Source of the DNA: Neorhizobium sp. SOG26
GTDB taxonomy: Bacteria > Pseudomonadota > Alphaproteobacteria > Rhizobiales > Rhizobiaceae
DNA: 64,000 bases
Assembly: GCF_003491345.1 (NCBI RefSeq)
Contig: NZ_CP025512.1
Coordinates: forward strand, 3,032,001-3,096,000
Reading direction: 5' to 3'
Both the position numbers and the translations under genes were made by a program. Under the pieces are notes generated by a model. That model did no database searches. It saw only the letters and a list, made by a program, of their open reading frames with translations, and was not told the origin of the DNA. The stretch's first letter is position 1; each line of letters starts with the position of its first letter. Of this stretch, positions 30,409-41,596 are shown one piece after another.

Positions 30409-30885
30409 TTAGCTGTTGAGAGCCTGGACCTTGGCGCGGGCCTGTTCTTCGGCCATGCGCTGCGTGAACATCTGCGCGAAATCGATCGGGTCGATCATCA
30501 GCGGCGGGAAGCCGCCGTTGCGCGTCACGTCAGCCACGATCTGGCGCGCGAACGGGAACAGCAGGCGCGGGCATTCGATGAACAGCACCGGCAGCATATG
30601 TTCCTGAGGGAAACCTGCAATCCGGAAGACGCCGCCGTAAACCAGCTCGGCCGCGAATACGATCTTCTCGCCTTCGGTCGCCTTGGCTTCGAGCGTCAGG
30701 ACAACATCGAAATCCGTATCCGAAAGCGGATTGGCGTTGACGTTCACGTTGATGTTGATCGAAGGCGCCTTGTCACGCGACTGAAGTGAGCGAGGCGCAC
30801 CGGGATTCTCGAAGGAGAGATCCTTGGTGTACTGCGCCAGGATATTGATCGACGGCGCTACCGCCTGTGTCTGTTCGTCTGCCAT
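30409..30885 (-). CDS. secB: Protein-export chaperone SecB
   Basis: Cytoplasmic tetrameric chaperone that keeps precursors unfolded for SecA. The 158-residue product has the conserved [19 protein letters not shown] start, the NVNVNANPL strand and [25 protein letters not shown], given here as the central core region. The C-terminal tail with MAEEQARAK follows. The typical N-terminal alphaproteobacterial extension is short. Confidence 0.96.
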   Translation of the reverse strand: MADEQTQAVAPSINILAQYTKDLSFENPGAPRSLQSRDKAPSININVNVNANPLSDTDFDVVLTLEAKATEGEKIVFAAELVYGGVFRIAGFPQEHMLPVLFIECPRLLFPFARQIVADVTRNGGFPPLMIDPIDFAQMFTQRMAEEQARAKVQALNS

Positions 30886-30960
30886 GAAGATTTCCTCGAA
30901 CCTTGGAGTTGCTTGGCCTCTAACACTGACGAGCAGGGAGATTCAAGGCTTAATGGCTTT

Positions 30961-31506
30961 TCAGGACTTGTTGTTTCCGTTCGGGCCGATCCACGGCGAA
31001 GATGGATTGCCGCGATTGCCCGGCTCTTCCCGGTGAAAATCCTCCTCGTCGAGATCGACTACCTGACCGCCCGGATTGCCCGGACGGACGGGGCCTCCCG
31101 GCTGTCTTGTGTGACTTTCGTAACGATACGTCTGGCTACTGCCTGACCGCACCACCACGACGCGGCGGCCGACAAGCTTCCAGATCGCGCGTCGGATGGA
31201 GGGAATGAACAGCGCGATCCCGACGATGTCGGTCAGGAAGCCGGGAAGCAGCAGAAGGATGCCGGCCACCACAATCATTGCGCCATCGACAAGCGCCAGG
31301 CCCGGCACGCGTCCTTCGCGGCTTTCGGTCGAGATCTTCTGAAGGATATGCATGCCCTGGCTTCTGAGCAGGATCGTACCCAGCACCGCCGTGCCAATCA
31401 CCAGCCCAAGCGTCCACCACAGGCCGAATGTGCGGCCCACCAGAACAAATCCGGCAATCTCGGCAAGTGGCCAGAGCAGAAGAAGCGGAAGAAAGAAGAG
31501 GCGCAT
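30961..31506 (-). CDS. fxsA: FxsA family membrane protein
   Basis: A 181-residue inner-membrane protein. Three to four hydrophobic segments occupy residues 1-110 (LFFLPLLLLWPLAEIAGFVLVG, a family-typical start, and IVVAGILLLLPGFLTDIVGIALFIP). The C-terminus is long, polar and Pro/Gly/Arg-rich. In E. coli FxsA affects exclusion of phage T7 in F-plasmid cells; the rhizobial role is unknown. Divergent from the Tim44-like gene. Confidence 0.88.
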   Translation of the reverse strand: MRLFFLPLLLLWPLAEIAGFVLVGRTFGLWWTLGLVIGTAVLGTILLRSQGMHILQKISTESREGRVPGLALVDGAMIVVAGILLLLPGFLTDIVGIALFIPSIRRAIWKLVGRRVVVVRSGSSQTYRYESHTRQPGGPVRPGNPGGQVVDLDEEDFHREEPGNRGNPSSPWIGPNGNNKS

Positions 31507-31631
31507 GATCTATTCCCTGCTTGATCGAGCCCGGCGACCGTTGCGCTGACGCCTTCGCTATTTGAATGATGAACGGATGCGGACTATATGAGAAGCTGCA
31601 ACAAAAAATTAAACGGCAATTGCGGGTTAAG

Positions 31632-32327
31632 ATGGGTTCCAACGACTTGATAACGCTTTTTTTCCTCGTCGCCGCAGTGCTGATCTTCCTGCAATTGCGC
31701 AGCGTGCTCGGACGGCGGACCGGTAACGAAAAGCCACCGTTCGATCCCTACAGCCCGCGCGACGTCATGAAGAACCCTGCAGACGACGGCAAGGTGGTGA
31801 CGCTTCCGCGCCGCGATGTGCAGGACGACGAGCAGCGTTATGCCGATATCGACGCGGTGGCCAAGCCTGATACGCAGCTCAATACGGCCCTTCGCGATCT
31901 CCTGAAGTCGGACCCGTCATTCAGCCCCAAGGAATTCCTGAACGGCGCCAAGATGGCCTATGAGATGATCGTCATGGCCTTTGCCGATGGCGACCGAAAG
32001 ACACTGAAGGGCCTGCTTTCCAAGGAAGTCTTTGAAGGTTTCGATGCAGCGATCACCGAACGCGAAGCCCGCGGCGAAGTCGTCAAATCCACCTTCGTTG
32101 GCATCGACAAGGCAGATATCACCCATGCGCTGGTCAAGGGCTCGGAAGCCCAGGTAACGGTGCGCATCGTCAGCCAGTTGATCTCTGCCACCTTCGACAA
32201 GGCCGGCGCGATTATCGACGGCGACCAGGAAACGGTGGCCGAGGTCATCGATATCTGGACCTTTGCCCGTGACACGCGCTCGCGCGATCCGAACTGGAAG
32301 CTGATCGCCACCGAATCCGAGCAATGA
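31632..32327 (+). CDS. Tim44/TimA-like membrane-anchored protein
   Basis: A 231-residue protein with one N-terminal membrane anchor (DLITLFFLVAAVLIFLQL) and a Tim44-like domain (about residues 90-230; LNGAKMAYEMIVMAFADGDR). Tim44 is the mitochondrial import-motor subunit; in alphaproteobacteria homologues are inner-membrane proteins of unknown job. I chose MGSNDLITLFF because it starts at the anchor; the longer frame adds 22 basic residues. Its end overlaps mltA in ATGA. Confidence 0.85.
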   Translation: MGSNDLITLFFLVAAVLIFLQLRSVLGRRTGNEKPPFDPYSPRDVMKNPADDGKVVTLPRRDVQDDEQRYADIDAVAKPDTQLNTALRDLLKSDPSFSPKEFLNGAKMAYEMIVMAFADGDRKTLKGLLSKEVFEGFDAAITEREARGEVVKSTFVGIDKADITHALVKGSEAQVTVRIVSQLISATFDKAGAIIDGDQETVAEVIDIWTFARDTRSRDPNWKLIATESEQ

Positions 32328-33442
32328 CCGAGGCGGCGCCGCAATACCGGCTTCAACGCAAGGAGTTTGCAGATCTTCCGGGCTGGCGGGATGATGATCC
32401 GTCAGCCCTTTTCCATGGCATGCGCGCCTGCCTTCGCCAGATCCGCGATGTGAAGCCGTACAAGACGGGCGCTCTCGGTCTGACGGCCGCCGAGCTGGCG
32501 GACTTCATCGAAAAAGCCCCGGCAGGTGATCTTGACGCCACCACGGCGCGCGAATTCTTCGAAGCCCACGCCACGCCTTCCCTTGTCTCCCGCACCGATG
32601 GCAACCAGGGTTTTGTCACGGCCTTTTATGAGCCGGAGATCGAAGTTTCCCCCACGCGTGACGAAGTCTGGAAGTATCCCTTCTATCGCCGACCGCGGGA
32701 CTTGGTGGACCTGGACGACCGGAACCGCCCGCCCGGCCTGGATTCCTCCTACATGTTCGGCAGGAAGACCGCCGACGGCATCACGACCTATCCGGAACGC
32801 CGTGAGATTGATGAAGGTCTCCTGGAGGGGCAGGGGCTCGAGATCGCCTATGCGCGCTCCAAGGTGGATGTGTTCTTCGTGCATGTGCAGGGCGCGGCCC
32901 GGCTGCGGTATCCGGATGGAGCTATCCGCCGCATCACCTACGCCGCCAAGGCGGGCCATTCCTTCTCGGCCATCGGCAAGCTGTTGATCGATCGTCGCGA
33001 CCTCGATCCCGCCACGGTTTCCATGCAAAGCATCCGCGCATGGCTTGCTTCGAATCCGGCTAAGGTTGATGAAGTCCTCTGGCATAACCGCTCCTATATC
33101 TTCTTTCGCGACGCCGAGGTTACGGACGCGGCGCTCGGGCCGATCGCTGCCGCCAAGGTGCCGCTGATCCCGGGGCGGTCGCTTGCCGTTGACCGGCAGA
33201 TCCACACCTTCGGGTTTCCCTTCTTCATCCATTCGGAAACATTGACGCATCTCGATGACGGCAAGTCCTTCGCGCGGCTGATGCTCGCGCTCGACACCGG
33301 TTCGGCGATTGTCGGGCCTGCGCGGGGCGACATCTTTACCGGGTCTGGTGACGTTGCCGGTGAACGTGCTGGAACAGTCCGCAACCCTGCCGACTTCTAC
33401 ATCCTGATCCCGAACACGGCAGCGGGCAGGTACGGCGCATGA
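32324..33442 (+). CDS. mltA: Membrane-bound lytic murein transglycosylase A
   Basis: Cleaves peptidoglycan glycan strands with formation of anhydromuramic acid. The 372-residue product has the MltA domain (about 90-250; GFVTAFYEPEIEVS, YPFYRRPRDLV) and the 3D domain with LALDTGSAIVGPARGDIFTG, where the catalytic Asp lies. No obvious signal peptide or lipobox is seen at the annotated ATG, unusual for this family; the ATGA overlap with the previous gene nevertheless supports this start. Confidence 0.92.
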   Translation: MTEAAPQYRLQRKEFADLPGWRDDDPSALFHGMRACLRQIRDVKPYKTGALGLTAAELADFIEKAPAGDLDATTAREFFEAHATPSLVSRTDGNQGFVTAFYEPEIEVSPTRDEVWKYPFYRRPRDLVDLDDRNRPPGLDSSYMFGRKTADGITTYPERREIDEGLLEGQGLEIAYARSKVDVFFVHVQGAARLRYPDGAIRRITYAAKAGHSFSAIGKLLIDRRDLDPATVSMQSIRAWLASNPAKVDEVLWHNRSYIFFRDAEVTDAALGPIAAAKVPLIPGRSLAVDRQIHTFGFPFFIHSETLTHLDDGKSFARLMLALDTGSAIVGPARGDIFTGSGDVAGERAGTVRNPADFYILIPNTAAGRYGA

Positions 33443-34038
33443 AGGGTGGCCGAAAGTTAGATCCCGAAGAACGGATCCTCTGGGGGAAGGTCGCGAAGTC
33501 GACCCGCGCCATCCCTGGGCGGATGAAGGAAATCCTGGAGTTCGAAAAGCAGGAAGAAGAGCGGCTGGCGGCCGAGGAAGCGGCCCAGAAGGCAGCCAGG
33601 GAAGCCTTGAAGCCGAAGCCGCCACCGCGCCTCATCACGCAGGTCGTGGAGCCGCAGGCTCCGGCGCCGAGCTACCGTCCGCCTGTGCAACATCACCCCT
33701 TGGAAAAGCCGGTCAAGAAGAAGCTCGCCAAAGGCCGCCTGCCGATCGAAGCGCGGCTTGACCTGCACGGGCTTTACCAGGACGAGGCGCATGATCTGCT
33801 CCTCGATTTCCTGCTGCGTGCGCATGAGCGCGGTCTTCGCCATGTGCTGGTCATTACTGGCAAGGGCAGTTCGATGGGCAGCGAAGGCGCCTTGCGCCGC
33901 GCCGTGCCCCTGTGGTTCTCCAAGGCCGAGTTCCGTTTCCTCATTTCATCCTATGAATGGGCGGCGCGCCATCACGGCGGGGAGGGCGCGATGTATGTCC
34001 GCCTCGCTCGAAGCCGTACGGGCGGAGGCCTGGAATGA
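33439..34038 (+). CDS. Smr/MutS2-type domain protein
   Basis: A 199-residue protein with a charged, Pro-rich N-terminal region (KQEEERLAAEEAAQKAAREA, a likely coiled coil, residues about 35-55) and a C-terminal Smr domain (about 105-190) with LDLHGLYQDEAHDLL and ITGKGSSMGSEGALRRAVP. Smr domains have nicking endonuclease activity in some proteins. It overlaps mltA and the following HTH gene by ATGA at each side, forming a tight four-gene run from the Tim44-like gene. Confidence 0.9.
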   Translation: MKGGRKLDPEERILWGKVAKSTRAIPGRMKEILEFEKQEEERLAAEEAAQKAAREALKPKPPPRLITQVVEPQAPAPSYRPPVQHHPLEKPVKKKLAKGRLPIEARLDLHGLYQDEAHDLLLDFLLRAHERGLRHVLVITGKGSSMGSEGALRRAVPLWFSKAEFRFLISSYEWAARHHGGEGAMYVRLARSRTGGGLE

Positions 34039-34400
34039 CGCCCTTCGGCCACGCGCTTCGCGAGCTGCGCCGGCGCAAGGGGATCACCCAGCGGCAGCTG
34101 GCGGAGGCAATCGGTGTCACGCCCGCTTATCTCTCGGCGCTCGAGCACGGCAAGCGCGGCCGCCCCACGTTCGAGCTGCTGCAGCGCATCGCCGGCTACT
34201 TCAATGTCATCTGGGATGATGCCGATGAGCTTTTCGAGCTTGCCCATTCCTCCCATCCCAAGGTGGTGCTCGATACCTCCGGTCTTCCACCCGCTTATAC
34301 CGCCTTTGCCAACCGTCTTGGCAGGGTGATTCGCACTTTGCCACCGCATGTGATAGAAGAACTCGACACGCTTCTGGAGAAAGCCTCCACTCCGACCTGA
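34035..34400 (+). CDS. Small XRE-family helix-turn-helix regulator
   Basis: A 121-residue protein. Residues 5-60 form a Cro/C1-type HTH (ALRELRRRKGITQRQLAEAI, TPAYLSALEHGKRGRP). The C-terminal half has no recognised domain. ATG overlaps the smr stop. The target is unknown; position at the end of the mltA-smr run and before gyrB is conserved in rhizobia as far as I recall. Confidence 0.88.
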   Translation: MTPFGHALRELRRRKGITQRQLAEAIGVTPAYLSALEHGKRGRPTFELLQRIAGYFNVIWDDADELFELAHSSHPKVVLDTSGLPPAYTAFANRLGRVIRTLPPHVIEELDTLLEKASTPT

Positions 34401-34436
34401 TTTGGGCTTGCATCCACCGCTTTTGCAGGGCTCAAG

Positions 34437-34465
34437 CTTTAGAATCGGCCTCGGTTTACCTATAT
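34437..34465 (+). promoter_or_regulatory. gyrB: Possible gyrB promoter
   Basis: CTATAT at 34460-34465 matches the rhizobial -10 consensus. The sequence 17 bases upstream (CTTTAG) is a poor -35. The distance to the gyrB ATG is about 62 bases. Confidence 0.3.
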
Positions 34466-34508
34466 ATTCGAGGACGAATGGCTGGTGATTCGCTCAACCG
34501 GCTCTTGA

Positions 34509-36962
<2,454 letters not shown>

Positions 36963-36966
36963 GCTC

Positions 36967-36993
36967 AAAGGGCGGCCGTCAGTGCCGCCCTTT
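36967..36993 (+). terminator. gyrB terminator
   Basis: AAAGGGCGGC and GCCGCCCTTT form a 10-bp perfect stem with a 7-nt loop (CGTCAGT), a few bases after the gyrB stop. The T-tract is short (TTTCC). Confidence 0.75.
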
Positions 36994-36995
36994 CC

Positions 36996-37009
36996 GTTTC
37001 ACGTGAATC
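36996..37009. other. parS: parS-like site, left member of an inverted pair
   Basis: GTTTCACGTGAATC, one mismatch. It begins 3 bp after the gyrB terminator stem. With the next site it forms a large inverted repeat. Confidence 0.75.
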
Positions 37010-37021
37010 TCCTGTGGACAG

Positions 37022-37035
37022 GATTCACGTGAAAC
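37022..37035. other. parS: parS-like site, right member of an inverted pair
   Basis: GATTCACGTGAAAC, the exact reverse complement of the site at 36996. The 12-bp spacer TCCTGTGGACAG includes TGTGGACAG, a DnaA-box-like sequence (minus CTGTCCACA). Confidence 0.75.
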
Positions 37036-37053
37036 ACTTTGGTAAGACGTTCG

Positions 37054-37653
37054 TCAGGCTTCGCTGGTGAAACGGCCTTCGAAGGCGATCTCCGCCACCG
37101 GCTTTCGGTTGTTCGGCCTCTCCCGCTCCGCCAGATCCTCAGGCAACAGGCTCCGGTCGCCGATCTTGCCGATTGCCGCTGCCGCTTCTACCCGGTAGCC
37201 GTCCGGGATCCCGAGCAGTTCGACCGCCTTCTCCTTGTCGAAGCCTTCCATTCCATGCGCGTGGTAGCCGAGCTTCATCGCCTGGCAGATCACGGAGAAC
37301 CAGGCAGCACCCGTGTCATAGGAATGAGTATAGGCGGTGCGGCGCTCGCCCGTACTCGTCAGCCGGTAAGTCTTGGAGATGACGAAGAGCAGCGCGCCCG
37401 CATTCTTCGCCCAGCGCTGGTTACCTTCTGTCAGGATCCCAAGCAGCACATCGAAAGCCGGTGTGCCGCGCAGGCCATAGACAAACCGCCACGGCTGGTT
37501 GTTGCCGGAGGAGGGCGCCCAATGCGCCGCATCCAGGATCGTCAGCATCGTCTCGCGGCTGACCGGCTCCCCGGTGAAAGCGCGTGGCGACCAGCGGTCG
37601 AGGAAGAAGGCATCAATCGGAAATTCTGAAACGCGCGTGTTGCTGCTGGTCAT
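37054..37653 (-). CDS. Nitroreductase family protein
   Basis: A 199-residue FMN-dependent oxidoreductase-like protein. RWSPRAFTGEPVSRETML and AAHWAPSSGNNQPWRFVYG form the FMN-binding N-terminal signature; the glycine-poor C-terminus includes IPDGYRVEAAAAIGKIGD. The substrate is unknown. It is divergent from the FAH-family gene with 149 bp between; a promoter is not obvious. Confidence 0.88.
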   Translation of the reverse strand: MTSSNTRVSEFPIDAFFLDRWSPRAFTGEPVSRETMLTILDAAHWAPSSGNNQPWRFVYGLRGTPAFDVLLGILTEGNQRWAKNAGALLFVISKTYRLTSTGERRTAYTHSYDTGAAWFSVICQAMKLGYHAHGMEGFDKEKAVELLGIPDGYRVEAAAAIGKIGDRSLLPEDLAERERPNNRKPVAEIAFEGRFTSEA

Positions 37654-37802
37654 GCCGGTCCTCGCTCACTGGTGGTGCAAGGAAAAGGATAAGCCCGGCG
37701 TACCGCTTGGCAAGAGATGCGGGTTGCGCGACAGGCTTTGACGCGCGACAAGGAGGGGAGCATGTCCCATTCTATTTTTCGACGCAAGTGGAGGAACATC
37801 CT

Positions 37803-38645
37803 GTGAAATTGATGCGTGTAGGTCCAGCTGGACAGGAAAAGCCGGCAGCACTCGATAGCGACGGCAAGGTGCGCGACCTGTCGGGTCATGTGCCGGATAT
37901 CGCCGGTGCGGCCATTTCGCCTGAAAACATCGCCAAGCTCGCGGCTTTGGATCTGAAGAGCCTGCCGGAACTGCAGGTTGATCGCATCGGCCCCTGCGTT
38001 GCCGGCACCGGCAAGTTCATCTGCATCGGCCTCAACTATTCCGACCACGCTGCCGAGACCGGCGCGACCGTTCCACCGGAGCCGATCATCTTCATGAAGG
38101 CCACCTCGGCCATCGTCGGTCCCAACGATGATGTCGTCATTCCGCGCGGCTCCGAAAAGACCGATTGGGAAGTCGAACTCGGCGTCGTCATCGGCAAGAC
38201 TGCAAAATATGTCTCGGAAGACGAGGCGATGGATTACGTCGCCGGTTATTGCCTCACCAATGATGTGTCCGAGCGCGCCTATCAGTCGGAACGCGCCGGG
38301 CAGTGGACCAAGGGCAAGTCCTGCGACACCTTTGGCCCGATCGGCCCCTGGCTCGTCACCAAGGATGAAGTCGCCGATCCGCAGAACCTTGCCATGTGGC
38401 TCACCGTCAATGGCGAGAAGATGCAGAACGGCTCGACCAAGACCATGGTCTACGGCGTCCGCCACCTCGTTTCCTACCTCAGCCAGTTCATGTCGCTGCA
38501 TTCGGGCGACATCATTTCCACCGGAACGCCCCCCGGGGTCGGCCTTGGCATGAAGCCGCAGCGCTTCCTGAAGCCCGGTGATGTCGTCGAGCTTGGTATC
38601 GAAGGCCTCGGCACACAGAAGCAGACTTTCGTCGCCGATCGATAA
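37803..38645 (+). CDS. Fumarylacetoacetate hydrolase family protein
   Basis: A 280-residue enzyme of the FAH superfamily, which cleaves C-C bonds or hydrates in catabolism of aromatic compounds and related acids. The core shows FICIGLNYSDHAAETGA and the metal-binding glutamates in WEVELGVVIGK; KGKSCDTFGPIGPWLV and TGTPPGVGLG follow. Some close homologues are named ureidoglycolate lyase, but the substrate cannot be told from this sequence. The start is GTG (VKLMRVGPAG): GGAGG lies 8 bases upstream; the frame upstream is open but not FAH-like. Confidence 0.9.
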   Translation: MKLMRVGPAGQEKPAALDSDGKVRDLSGHVPDIAGAAISPENIAKLAALDLKSLPELQVDRIGPCVAGTGKFICIGLNYSDHAAETGATVPPEPIIFMKATSAIVGPNDDVVIPRGSEKTDWEVELGVVIGKTAKYVSEDEAMDYVAGYCLTNDVSERAYQSERAGQWTKGKSCDTFGPIGPWLVTKDEVADPQNLAMWLTVNGEKMQNGSTKTMVYGVRHLVSYLSQFMSLHSGDIISTGTPPGVGLGMKPQRFLKPGDVVELGIEGLGTQKQTFVADR

Positions 38646-38911
38646 GATGAACACTCACCTGCCGGTAGCGGACGCCATCGGCAGGTCCTGCATCTCATTT
38701 TGCCCAGATGCATGTTGCGGAACCTTAAGCTCTGCATGCGATTGTAGAACTGACCGGTAGCTCTGGTTCAGTCCTGGAGGCAAAGCCGCCTCTGCTTCAA
38801 TTTGCACTGCACAATAAAATGATGTTAGCCTCACAGTCGCCCGCTGCTGAACCGGTAGGTACAACCTCACCGTTCAATCCATTCCAAGAACTGGCAAAGG
38901 GTGGCACATCC
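38646..38911. other. Intergenic region upstream of phaZ
   Basis: A 266-bp gap. It holds a stem-loop just after the FAH gene (ACCTGCCG 38657-38664 / CGGCAGGT 38679-38686, no T-tract, a possible terminator) and a PHA-type regulatory motif at 38802. An ATG at 38819 is in frame with phaZ and would add 31 residues, but the added part is not family-like. Confidence 0.5.
38802..38814 (+). promoter_or_regulatory. Possible PhaR-like operator before phaZ
   Basis: TTGCACTGCACAA followed by TAAAAT. TGC-rich, imperfectly palindromic sequences of this kind precede phasin and other PHA genes in alphaproteobacteria and bind the repressor PhaR. The assignment to PhaR is recalled, not tested, and phaR is not in this window. 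Confidence 0.4.
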
Positions 38912-40150
38912 ATGTTCTACCAGCTTTACGAGATGAACCATGCAGCCGTCGCGCCTTTCCGGGCAGCGGCAGATGCCATGAAGTTCTTCTACAAGAACCC
39001 GCTCAATCCGCTGTCGCAGACGGAGTTAGGCCGCAGCATTTCCGCGTCGCTGGAGCTTTTCGAACGCGTCACCCGGCGTTACGGCAAACCCGAATTCGGT
39101 CTCCCGCAAACCGTTGTTGATGGCCAGCCCGTTGCCGTTACGGAAGAAATCATCTGGGCAAAACCCTTCTGCAATCTCCTGCACTTCCGCCGCGACCTGC
39201 CGGCCTCGCGACCGGCTGATGAAAAGATCCTCATCGTCGCGCCGATGTCTGGCCACTACGCGACGCTCCTGCGTGGCACGGTGGAAGCGCTTCTTCCACA
39301 TGCCGATGTCTACATCACCGACTGGATCGACGCCCGCATGGTGCCGGTGGGGGAGGGCAGCTTCGACCTCGATGACTATATCGACTACCTCATCGAGATG
39401 TTGGCTGTGCTCGGCCCCGGCGCGCATGTGGTGGGCGTATGCCAGCCTTCGGTTCCGGTTCTGGCGGCCGTTGCCGTCATGGAAGACAGCAAGGATCCCG
39501 CGCTCCCGGCGACCATGGCGCTCATGGGCGGGCCGATTGATACCCGCATCAATCCAACTGCCGTCAACCAGCTGGCACAGGAACATCCGCTGGAATGGTT
39601 CCGCGACAACGTCATCATGACAGTGCCGTGGCCGCAGCCGGGCGTCATGCGCCACGTCTACCCTGGCTTCCTGCAGCTCTCTGGTTTCATGTCGATGAAC
39701 CTCGACCGCCACCTCACGGCGCACCAGGAATTCTTCCAGCACCTCGTCAAGAACGACGGCGAGTCGGCAGAAAGGCACCGCGATTTCTATGACGAATATC
39801 TCGCCGTCATGGATCTCACGGAAGAGTTCTATCTTCAGACTGTGGACACCGTCTTCATCAAGCACGCGCTGCCGAAGGGCGAGATGATGCACCGTGAGAC
39901 ACGGGTCGACACGACCGCGATCCGCAACGTCGCACTGCTCACCATCGAAGGCGAAAACGACGACATCTCCGGCCTCGGCCAGACCAAGGCAGCGCACACC
40001 ATCTGCACCAACATCCCGGATGAAAAGCGCATGCACTACATGCAACCGGATGTCGGGCATTATGGCGTGTTCAACGGTTCGCGCTTCCGCCGCGAGATCG
40101 CGCCGCGCATCATCGAGTTCACCCGCCGGCATGGCGTGAGCAGGACGTAA
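38912..40150 (+). CDS. phaZ: Intracellular polyhydroxyalkanoate depolymerase
   Basis: Mobilises stored polyhydroxybutyrate. The 412-residue product begins MFYQLYEMNHAAVAPFRAA, the conserved start of rhizobial PhaZ. It has an alpha/beta-hydrolase fold with a cysteine in the nucleophile position (VVGVCQPSVP near residue 175), an Asp near GENDDISG and a His in VGHYGVFNG, giving a Cys-Asp-His-type triad. GGGTGG precedes the ATG. The next gene is a DUF2852 protein 154 bp downstream. Confidence 0.9.
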   Translation: MFYQLYEMNHAAVAPFRAAADAMKFFYKNPLNPLSQTELGRSISASLELFERVTRRYGKPEFGLPQTVVDGQPVAVTEEIIWAKPFCNLLHFRRDLPASRPADEKILIVAPMSGHYATLLRGTVEALLPHADVYITDWIDARMVPVGEGSFDLDDYIDYLIEMLAVLGPGAHVVGVCQPSVPVLAAVAVMEDSKDPALPATMALMGGPIDTRINPTAVNQLAQEHPLEWFRDNVIMTVPWPQPGVMRHVYPGFLQLSGFMSMNLDRHLTAHQEFFQHLVKNDGESAERHRDFYDEYLAVMDLTEEFYLQTVDTVFIKHALPKGEMMHRETRVDTTAIRNVALLTIEGENDDISGLGQTKAAHTICTNIPDEKRMHYMQPDVGHYGVFNGSRFRREIAPRIIEFTRRHGVSRT

Positions 40151-40303
40151 GCCGCGCGCACCATCCAAGGCCTGAAAACCTCTCCTATTTCAGCATCTTC
40201 TTGAATTTAATGTTCCGCCGTCTTGAACGCGGATCGTCGGCTCACCAAATCGAAAATAGTCGGGCTGGCATGAGGCCTTCCCGCTCTAGAACGAGGGTGA
40301 CCT

Positions 40304-40726
40304 ATGAATCAGTCTGCATTGATCCGTCCGGAATGGACGCCGGCCACCATTGCGCTCATGGTGCTTGGTTTCGTGGTATTCTGGCCTCTGGGCCTGGCCA
40401 TGCTCGCCTACATCATGTTCGGCGACAGGCTCAACGGCTTCAAGCGCGATGCCAACAACAAGGCCGACCGCTGGTTTGCCGGCTGCCGCCGCGCGACCTC
40501 CCGCTACAACACGCATTTCACCACTGGCAACGTGGCTTTCGATGACTGGCGCAAGGCCGAACTCGATCGCCTCGAAGAAGAGCGCCGCAAGCTGGACGAA
40601 ATGCGCGAGGAGTTCGACAACTACGTGCGCGAGCTTCGCCGCGCCAAGGACCAGGACGAGTTCGACCGCTTCATGCGTGATCGCAAGAACCGTCCCAGCG
40701 GCCAGAACCCGGTCGTTGACGTCTGA
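40304..40726 (+). CDS. DUF2852 membrane protein
   Basis: A 140-residue protein with one N-terminal hydrophobic segment (TIALMVLGFVVFWPLGLAML, residues about 15-35) and a long charged helix (about 80-125, Glu/Arg/Lys rich, coiled-coil-like). Family function is unknown. A parS-like site and a terminator follow. Confidence 0.8.
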   Translation: MNQSALIRPEWTPATIALMVLGFVVFWPLGLAMLAYIMFGDRLNGFKRDANNKADRWFAGCRRATSRYNTHFTTGNVAFDDWRKAELDRLEEERRKLDEMREEFDNYVRELRRAKDQDEFDRFMRDRKNRPSGQNPVVDV

Positions 40727-40735
40727 CGGAAGTTG

Positions 40736-40749
40736 GATTCACGTGAAAC
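40736..40749. other. parS: parS-like site downstream of the DUF2852 gene
   Basis: GATTCACGTGAAAC, one mismatch. It lies about 14.1 kb right of oriC and is the most distal right-side site seen here. Confidence 0.72.
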
Positions 40750-40778
40750 AGGCGGAGTCTCTTCGCCAAGCCACCCCC

Positions 40779-40806
40779 GCCGGCGTTCTTGAACGCCGGC
40801 TTTTTT
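40779..40806 (+). terminator. Intrinsic terminator after the DUF2852 gene
   Basis: GCCGGCGTTC and GAACGCCGGC form a perfect stem with a minimal centre, followed by TTTTTT. Confidence 0.9.
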
Positions 40807-40834
40807 CTGCCCGTGAATCAGCTAAAACACATCC

Positions 40835-41596
40835 ATGTTCGCGCTTCTCAAAAAACCGGTCCGTGCCAAGTCGAAACCGCCTGAAACGGTAAAGCGCACC
40901 CTGGACATTGGCAGCCGCACGATGCCGCTGACGATCCGCGAAAACCGCCGCGCCACGCGCATCACGCTGCGCATCGAGCCCGGCGGACGGGCACTTGCCC
41001 TGACCGTGCCAGCTGGTCTGCGCAAGCGCGAGATCGATGACTTCCTTGACCGCCACCAGGGTTGGCTGCTCACCAAGCTTGCCAAATTCTCCAGCGACAA
41101 CGCCTTGAGCGATGGTGGCTTCATCCCGCTGCGCGGCGTTGCGCACCGGATCGAGCATACCGGAAACCTGCGCGGCTTGACCGAAGCGGTTTTGGTCGAT
41201 GGCCAGCCGGTGCTGAAGGTCAGCGGCATGACGGACCATATGGGCCGGCGCCTCTCGGCTTTCCTGAAAAAGGAGGCCCGTCAGGACCTGGAGGCACTGG
41301 TGGCACGACATGCCGCTTCGATCCGCAAGCCGGTGAAGTCGCTCAGCATGAAGGATACCCGCAGCCGTTGGGGTTCCTGTTCCTGGGATGGCAATCTCAG
41401 CTTTTCCTGGCGCATCGTCATGGCGCCACCGCTGGTTATCGACTATCTCGCGGCCCATGAAGTGGCGCATCTCAAGGAAATGAACCACGGCCCGCAGTTC
41501 TGGGCACTCTGCGGTGAGCTCTGCCCACGCATGGACGAGGCCCGCAAGTGGCTGAAGCAGAACGGCTCGCAGTTGCACGCGATCGACTTCGGGTAG
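40835..41596 (+). CDS. YgjP-like M48/SprT-type metallopeptidase
   Basis: A 253-residue protein of the DUF45 (YgjP) family. The zinc motif HEVAHLKEMNH lies near residue 205, and SRWGSCSWDGNLSFSWRIVMAP is the conserved segment before it, given as a region. There is no signal peptide or membrane helix, so it is probably cytoplasmic. Substrate unknown. It follows a terminator and ends before the 531-bp gene-free segment. Confidence 0.87.
   Translation: MFALLKKPVRAKSKPPETVKRTLDIGSRTMPLTIRENRRATRITLRIEPGGRALALTVPAGLRKREIDDFLDRHQGWLLTKLAKFSSDNALSDGGFIPLRGVAHRIEHTGNLRGLTEAVLVDGQPVLKVSGMTDHMGRRLSAFLKKEARQDLEALVARHAASIRKPVKSLSMKDTRSRWGSCSWDGNLSFSWRIVMAPPLVIDYLAAHEVAHLKEMNHGPQFWALCGELCPRMDEARKWLKQNGSQLHAIDFG

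Noticed and set aside
32324-33442. mltA without a signal peptide as a damaged gene
   Set aside because: The frame is full length with the catalytic motifs; the overlap with the upstream gene favours this start. Only the export route is unclear.
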